From contig NZ_FOXO01000019.1 of NCBI RefSeq assembly GCF_900115735.1, positions 17,669 to 81,668 of the forward strand: 64,000 nucleotides of DNA, read 5' to 3'. The translations under genes and the position numbers were made by a program. The notes beneath the pieces were generated by a model that was not told where the DNA came from, searched no databases, and saw nothing but the letters and a program-made list of their open reading frames with translations. The DNA is from Butyrivibrio proteoclasticus. Its GTDB lineage: Bacteria > Bacillota > Clostridia > Lachnospirales > Lachnospiraceae. Shown piece after piece: positions 61,401-64,000 of this stretch; positions within the stretch are counted from its first letter, which is position 1, and every line of letters begins with the position of its first letter.

Positions 61401-64000
61401 AGTGAGTCATTTATTAATGAGGAAAGCAATCTTCCTCTGACTATAGAGTTTTATAAAGAAACAGACGTAAAAGGAACGTATGAACTTGCCAATACTGTCC
61501 CTGTTTTTAATGATTACACATATTATTTTGAGGACGATAAATATATTGGTTTCGAATTATCATGGTATAGCCTAAATGGAATTGAACATCACAACGTATC
61601 TGATGGTGATGAAATCTATGGAGGTAATGGTGACTTAAAGATTTATTATGACAGAAAAGAATATGATTTGTCATTTGTTGATGTTAGCCCATTGCCAGAA
61701 GATAATCATGTACAGAATACTGTGAAGACAGTTAAAGTAAGGTATGGCACATCACTAGAACAATATGAAAAGACGGTTGATACTTTTGATTATTCTGACT
61801 TTGGATACATCTTTAATACATGGTGCTATGATGTTGCAGGTGAAAGCGCATATAACTTTACAAATACTATGCCTGCATCTAATCTTGCAATCTATGGTTC
61901 ATGGAAGGCTGTAACTTATCAATTAAGATTTAACCCTAATACCGGAACATTTGGTTCTGGCATACAGAGTAAGGTAGATGCGCAAACAGGATATGCTGTA
62001 TTGAATCAGAGTCCTGGAGAGCCTATAGACAAGACTGAGCTTACATCTACAAGTTTTATTGATAAGGATGGTTGGAAACTTGTTGGTTGGTTCTATCAGA
62101 ATGAAGATGGAACAGCAGGCGAGCCATTCCCTTATGAACCTATCAAGGAAGACACTACACTCATTGCTAAGTGGCGTTTTGAACACAATGTTTCTGTAGT
62201 ATTTGACGGAGCAGATTATACAACAGGAGAACAGCACGGAACATTTGCAGGAGAGAAAACATATTCTGATGATAAAGATTACGCAAGTGATGCTGCATTT
62301 AAGGCAGCAGCTGCACCTGACCAGGTAGAAAAGGGATATACATTTATCGGTTGGAAAGTAGTTGGTGACGGTACATTGCATTATCCAAACGATATTATTC
62401 AGATTACTGAGTACATGATCGATACTGAAAATGAGCAGGTTCTTGTAAAGGCTGTTTATCAGAAGAATGGTACTGCAAATCCTGGAGAAGAGCCTATCTT
62501 TATCAGATATCATAAGAACTTTGGAACAGAAACCGATGCTGACGTTGTTACAGTAACAACAGATGATGATGACAAGCCACTTATAGTTAATCATCCTGTA
62601 ACAGCTCCAACGTATAATGATCTATTTGGTGAAGTACCTGATGCTCACTATGATTTCCTTGGCTGGAGTGCATCTTCAACAGCAACTGTAGCTTGGCTGA
62701 AAGCTGAAGAAACATATCAGATTTTTGCAGATACAACTGGAGCAACTACATCATTAGATGCAGATGGCAATAAGGTATATTCAGGTAATGATCTCTATGC
62801 CGTTTGGGCACCAAATAAATACACCGTTTCATTTAATCTTGATGGTGGAACAGCTAAAGAGCCTACAGAAGGACAGGTAGGAACTGGTAATCAGACAGTT
62901 GTATATCAGGGCAAGGCAAAAGAGCCAACAGTTGAGATTACAAAAGAGTACTATAGATTAGAAGGTTGGTTACTTAATGGCGAAGCATATGATTTTGATA
63001 AACCTGTAGAAGCTGACATTACTCTAAAAGCTAATTGGGTAAGAGTTACTTATAAGTACAACATTGAGTACTATAAGGGAGAAAGTGTTGCTTCAGGTGA
63101 AATGTTCAAAGAAACACGCTTTGTAAACGAAATCGATGCAGCTGTTTATGAGGATGCAGGCATTGTATTAGGAATTGAAGCACTCAAAGCCAATAAGCCA
63201 ACTGACGATGACGGTAATATTATTGAAGGCTATGATGATGGAACTCAGCTAGATACTATTAAAAATAATGATGGTACACTTACAGTTCAGGTTCTCTATA
63301 AGCCAATTCATCTGACAATTACTATTACTACCAAGCAGGAAACACCAACTTATGATGGTGAGGAACATACTGCAGTAGTTACAGCAACAAGCAGTAAGTC
63401 AATTGATCAGAGCAAGATTACTTATAATAATCAGCCATTGTCATCAACAACAGCTACAGCTACAAATGTAAGTGATAATGGTTCAGCTACAGCTAAGAAG
63501 ATACTGGATGCACAAAAATTCGCATACAACAAAGGAGCTTATGTTGCTGAATTCGTATTTGCTAATAACAATAACGAGAACTCAGTTACTATCCAAAAGA
63601 GAGCGATCGAACTAACAGCAAACAGCAATACAGACTTTGTATATGATGGAACAGAAAAGAAAGTAACAGGAGTAACAGTAACATCAGGAAGCCTTGCAAA
63701 GGAAAGCCACAAGGCAGATGCAACCCTTAGCGGAAACAAGAGAACAGATGTGGGAACCCAGAGCGTAACAGCCAGCAATGGTGTAGTTAAGGATGGAAAC
63801 ACAGATGTGACAGGAAACTATGCTATCACATATAAGCCAGGAACCCTTACAATCAAAAAGGCAGATGGAGATGCTCTTGGACTTGATGCAAAAGGCTTTG
63901 ATGTAACATATGATGCAGAGTCACATAAGGTAACAGCAAGCACAACAGTAACAGAGGGAACAACAATCTCTTACAAGGTAGGAAATGGTGAGTGGAAAAC
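58410..64000 (+). CDS. Giant secreted surface protein with InlB-type and MBG-like repeats (5' part)
   Basis: The frame is open from ATG 58410 (GGGAGG upstream) to the window end, 1863 codons so far. A signal peptide (FLAFLLTLALVTTTFS) is followed by an acidic region and, at about 115-215, a 14-residue Ala/Ser-rich repeat (units like ESAEAASKASSAST) that should form a rod or coiled coil. From about residue 630 there are several Listeria-Bacteroides (Flg_new) type repeats, for example KRTGYTFKGWSTDSGE, DGWKLVGWFYQNEDG and YRLEGWLLNGEAYDF, each ending in AVW/ANW. From about residue 1640, MBG/YDG-like Ig modules begin (TPTYDGEEHTAVVTATS, DFVYDGTEKKVTGVTV). Such proteins bind host or plant surfaces. 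The anchor would lie beyond the window. Confidence 0.9.
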   Translation, partial: MSSKCNRFLAFLLTLALVTTTFSSDYASTRSFAVGSEEELEQISEDSNEESSELEWEDIDNDEETPAEIEGNESEEVVEPVAEASEETPVDQATEGAVDEADADITNGGNDVEEPATTSATAEATASVAEAASKATSAAMESVESATKASSSMESAEAASKASSASTRSAEAASEASSAKINSAEAASAATSASMEVAADAASSASTVIEEKEQKLVTVTYKTSMGGRVSVKEETVDINDKEAKFEGSEAIAWDRYQFTEWVDEDGNYVTNEALLVPSDVEKDTTFTAKFMKLEAMPEISESKTTGGMDVSVSADEGLFPEGTTVSIEAIPETQALETAQDTLGDNVKEAKGVDIKFIYNEDEIQPADAQYVHVSISLVEKIEGTDFTVLHEHEGEVKEIEASVATEEKNADPEDETKVATSVEFDSNEFSVFIFAGEDANSEKKVVTYKFYEDPDKTTVFNTQAVKNGDTLLNPGVPKTGDNESFVKWQKIVDDEQVDIEFDTISDITKESPTTIEVVPLLKKNYYITFRGENGEIFHVETIEVTGNQRPAVDLSSIPEYIPEEDIKACIGWSTSKANANAGIVISDTTVYADTTPELWASVTKAYWVRFDKNGNGATFTGAQRVKDGAKLSTIQDKVIGDNAPKRTGYTFKGWSTDSGEDNTVNVNWNSVINDVIDEETNEYQLYAVWEENSNTTYTVIFWTQNVNDVYDQDGNPNNNNLDGNYTWDYSEAVRLTGRTGDELTESSVNDALRQKARSDSDWSISSMNGANYTGFQYLKNDVAGKTISRNGDTVVNVYYTRNVITYSFTYQVDEVTTSYEKCNNEKNRPSNDYSYYADNEGNQELTFEKNTTIVFSRNGTPYTGTVYYRKRVGMGRYNYYEIDPQDTVQSTTYYGWLYEDDGWLFENYQWDYRTLRRDISTTVTWYLNGEEYTGDIYKQKNTTDHQTVTDTFKGLYGQTLAQNNYEWPTAAADGKYYLWKRASGTSYEEFLDAFTTSESFINEESNLPLTIEFYKETDVKGTYELANTVPVFNDYTYYFEDDKYIGFELSWYSLNGIEHHNVSDGDEIYGGNGDLKIYYDRKEYDLSFVDVSPLPEDNHVQNTVKTVKVRYGTSLEQYEKTVDTFDYSDFGYIFNTWCYDVAGESAYNFTNTMPASNLAIYGSWKAVTYQLRFNPNTGTFGSGIQSKVDAQTGYAVLNQSPGEPIDKTELTSTSFIDKDGWKLVGWFYQNEDGTAGEPFPYEPIKEDTTLIAKWRFEHNVSVVFDGADYTTGEQHGTFAGEKTYSDDKDYASDAAFKAAAAPDQVEKGYTFIGWKVVGDGTLHYPNDIIQITEYMIDTENEQVLVKAVYQKNGTANPGEEPIFIRYHKNFGTETDADVVTVTTDDDDKPLIVNHPVTAPTYNDLFGEVPDAHYDFLGWSASSTATVAWLKAEETYQIFADTTGATTSLDADGNKVYSGNDLYAVWAPNKYTVSFNLDGGTAKEPTEGQVGTGNQTVVYQGKAKEPTVEITKEYYRLEGWLLNGEAYDFDKPVEADITLKANWVRVTYKYNIEYYKGESVASGEMFKETRFVNEIDAAVYEDAGIVLGIEALKANKPTDDDGNIIEGYDDGTQLDTIKNNDGTLTVQVLYKPIHLTITITTKQETPTYDGEEHTAVVTATSSKSIDQSKITYNNQPLSSTTATATNVSDNGSATAKKILDAQKFAYNKGAYVAEFVFANNNNENSVTIQKRAIELTANSNTDFVYDGTEKKVTGVTVTSGSLAKESHKADATLSGNKRTDVGTQSVTASNGVVKDGNTDVTGNYAITYKPGTLTIKKADGDALGLDAKGFDVTYDAESHKVTASTTVTEGTTISYKVGNGEWK
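58750..59035 (+). repeat. 42-bp in-frame repeats in the surface protein (14-residue units)
   Basis: About six units encode E-S-(A/V)-E-A-A-S-K-A-(S/T)-S-A-x-x with drift. The shared DNA core is GCAGAGGCTGCATC followed by GCTTCTTCTGC. The units are in frame, so copy number could vary without loss of the protein. Confidence 0.75.

Noticed and set aside
61923..62594. 223-codon minus-strand open frame
   Set aside because: It is antisense to the giant surface protein gene, has no family motif or ribosome binding site, and is rich in Cys/Ile/Ser as expected of a shadow frame.

Overview
The window looks like accessory DNA from a low-GC Gram-positive anaerobe, most likely a Lachnospiraceae member of the Butyrivibrio/Pseudobutyrivibrio kind. 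The evidence is strong AGGAGG-type ribosome binding sites, AT-rich intergenic DNA, a LoaP-type NusG paralog, AAA-ATPase-like/PD-(D/E)XK and Rpn-type genes, and a giant surface protein with InlB-like repeats. The taxonomic call is inference. No rRNA, tRNA or CRISPR array was seen.

Region 1 (1-13100) is a graveyard of mobile and selfish genes. It holds a glycosyltransferase, an apparently intact IS1634-like element, a tight three-gene XRE / ImmA-type metalloprotease / PIN-like operon, an AAA-ATPase-like nuclease gene, and one full and several fragmentary Rpn-type genes. The fragments share duplicated segments. A multiply broken IS1182-like transposase and a 5'-truncated IS66 transposase follow.

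Region 2 (13100-43550) is a surface-glycan locus headed by loaP, an antiterminator known to drive long biosynthetic operons. After loaP come a terminator, dead gene fragments and three 66-bp tandem repeats. Then follow about 25 genes on one strand, closely packed and often overlapping. At its centre is a phosphonate pathway: a three-domain nucleotidyltransferase / cytidylyltransferase / PEP mutase fusion, an iron-type alcohol dehydrogenase that appears to start at CTG, and phosphonopyruvate decarboxylase. These predict 2-hydroxyethylphosphonate attached to a glycan. Around them are an alkaline-phosphatase-superfamily protein, an APS-kinase-like kinase, a carbamoyltransferase, an SGNH hydrolase, two deacetylases, a PIG-L deacetylase, methyltransferases and several glycosyltransferases. 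About ten proteins carry a small Rossmann-like module with a YGAG-type signature, usually as an extra domain. The locus is also decaying: wecB has an amber codon, UDP-ManNAc dehydrogenase and GDP-fucose synthase are stubs, a GT gene carries a 7-bp duplication, and a methyltransferase has lost its N-terminal frame at a T8 tract. No flippase, polymerase or ABC exporter is visible.

Region 3 (43550-50700) is another mobile patch. It has a chimera of two AAA-ATPase fragments in opposite orientation, a complete IS with matched imperfect inverted repeats and a 5-bp target duplication, a JAMM protease gene with a structured leader and a 59-residue partner overlapping its 3' end, a truncated Uma2 gene, and an HTH-fused AAA-ATPase-like gene behind an array of operator-like boxes.

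Region 4 (50700-57400) supplies CDP-linked precursors: an IspD/TarI-type cytidylyltransferase with a TarJ-type dehydrogenase, a glycerophosphodiesterase, glucose-1-phosphate cytidylyltransferase and a YerE-like TPP enzyme. Region 5 (57600-64000) has two paralogous small proteins and then the 5' part of a very large secreted protein that runs off the right edge.
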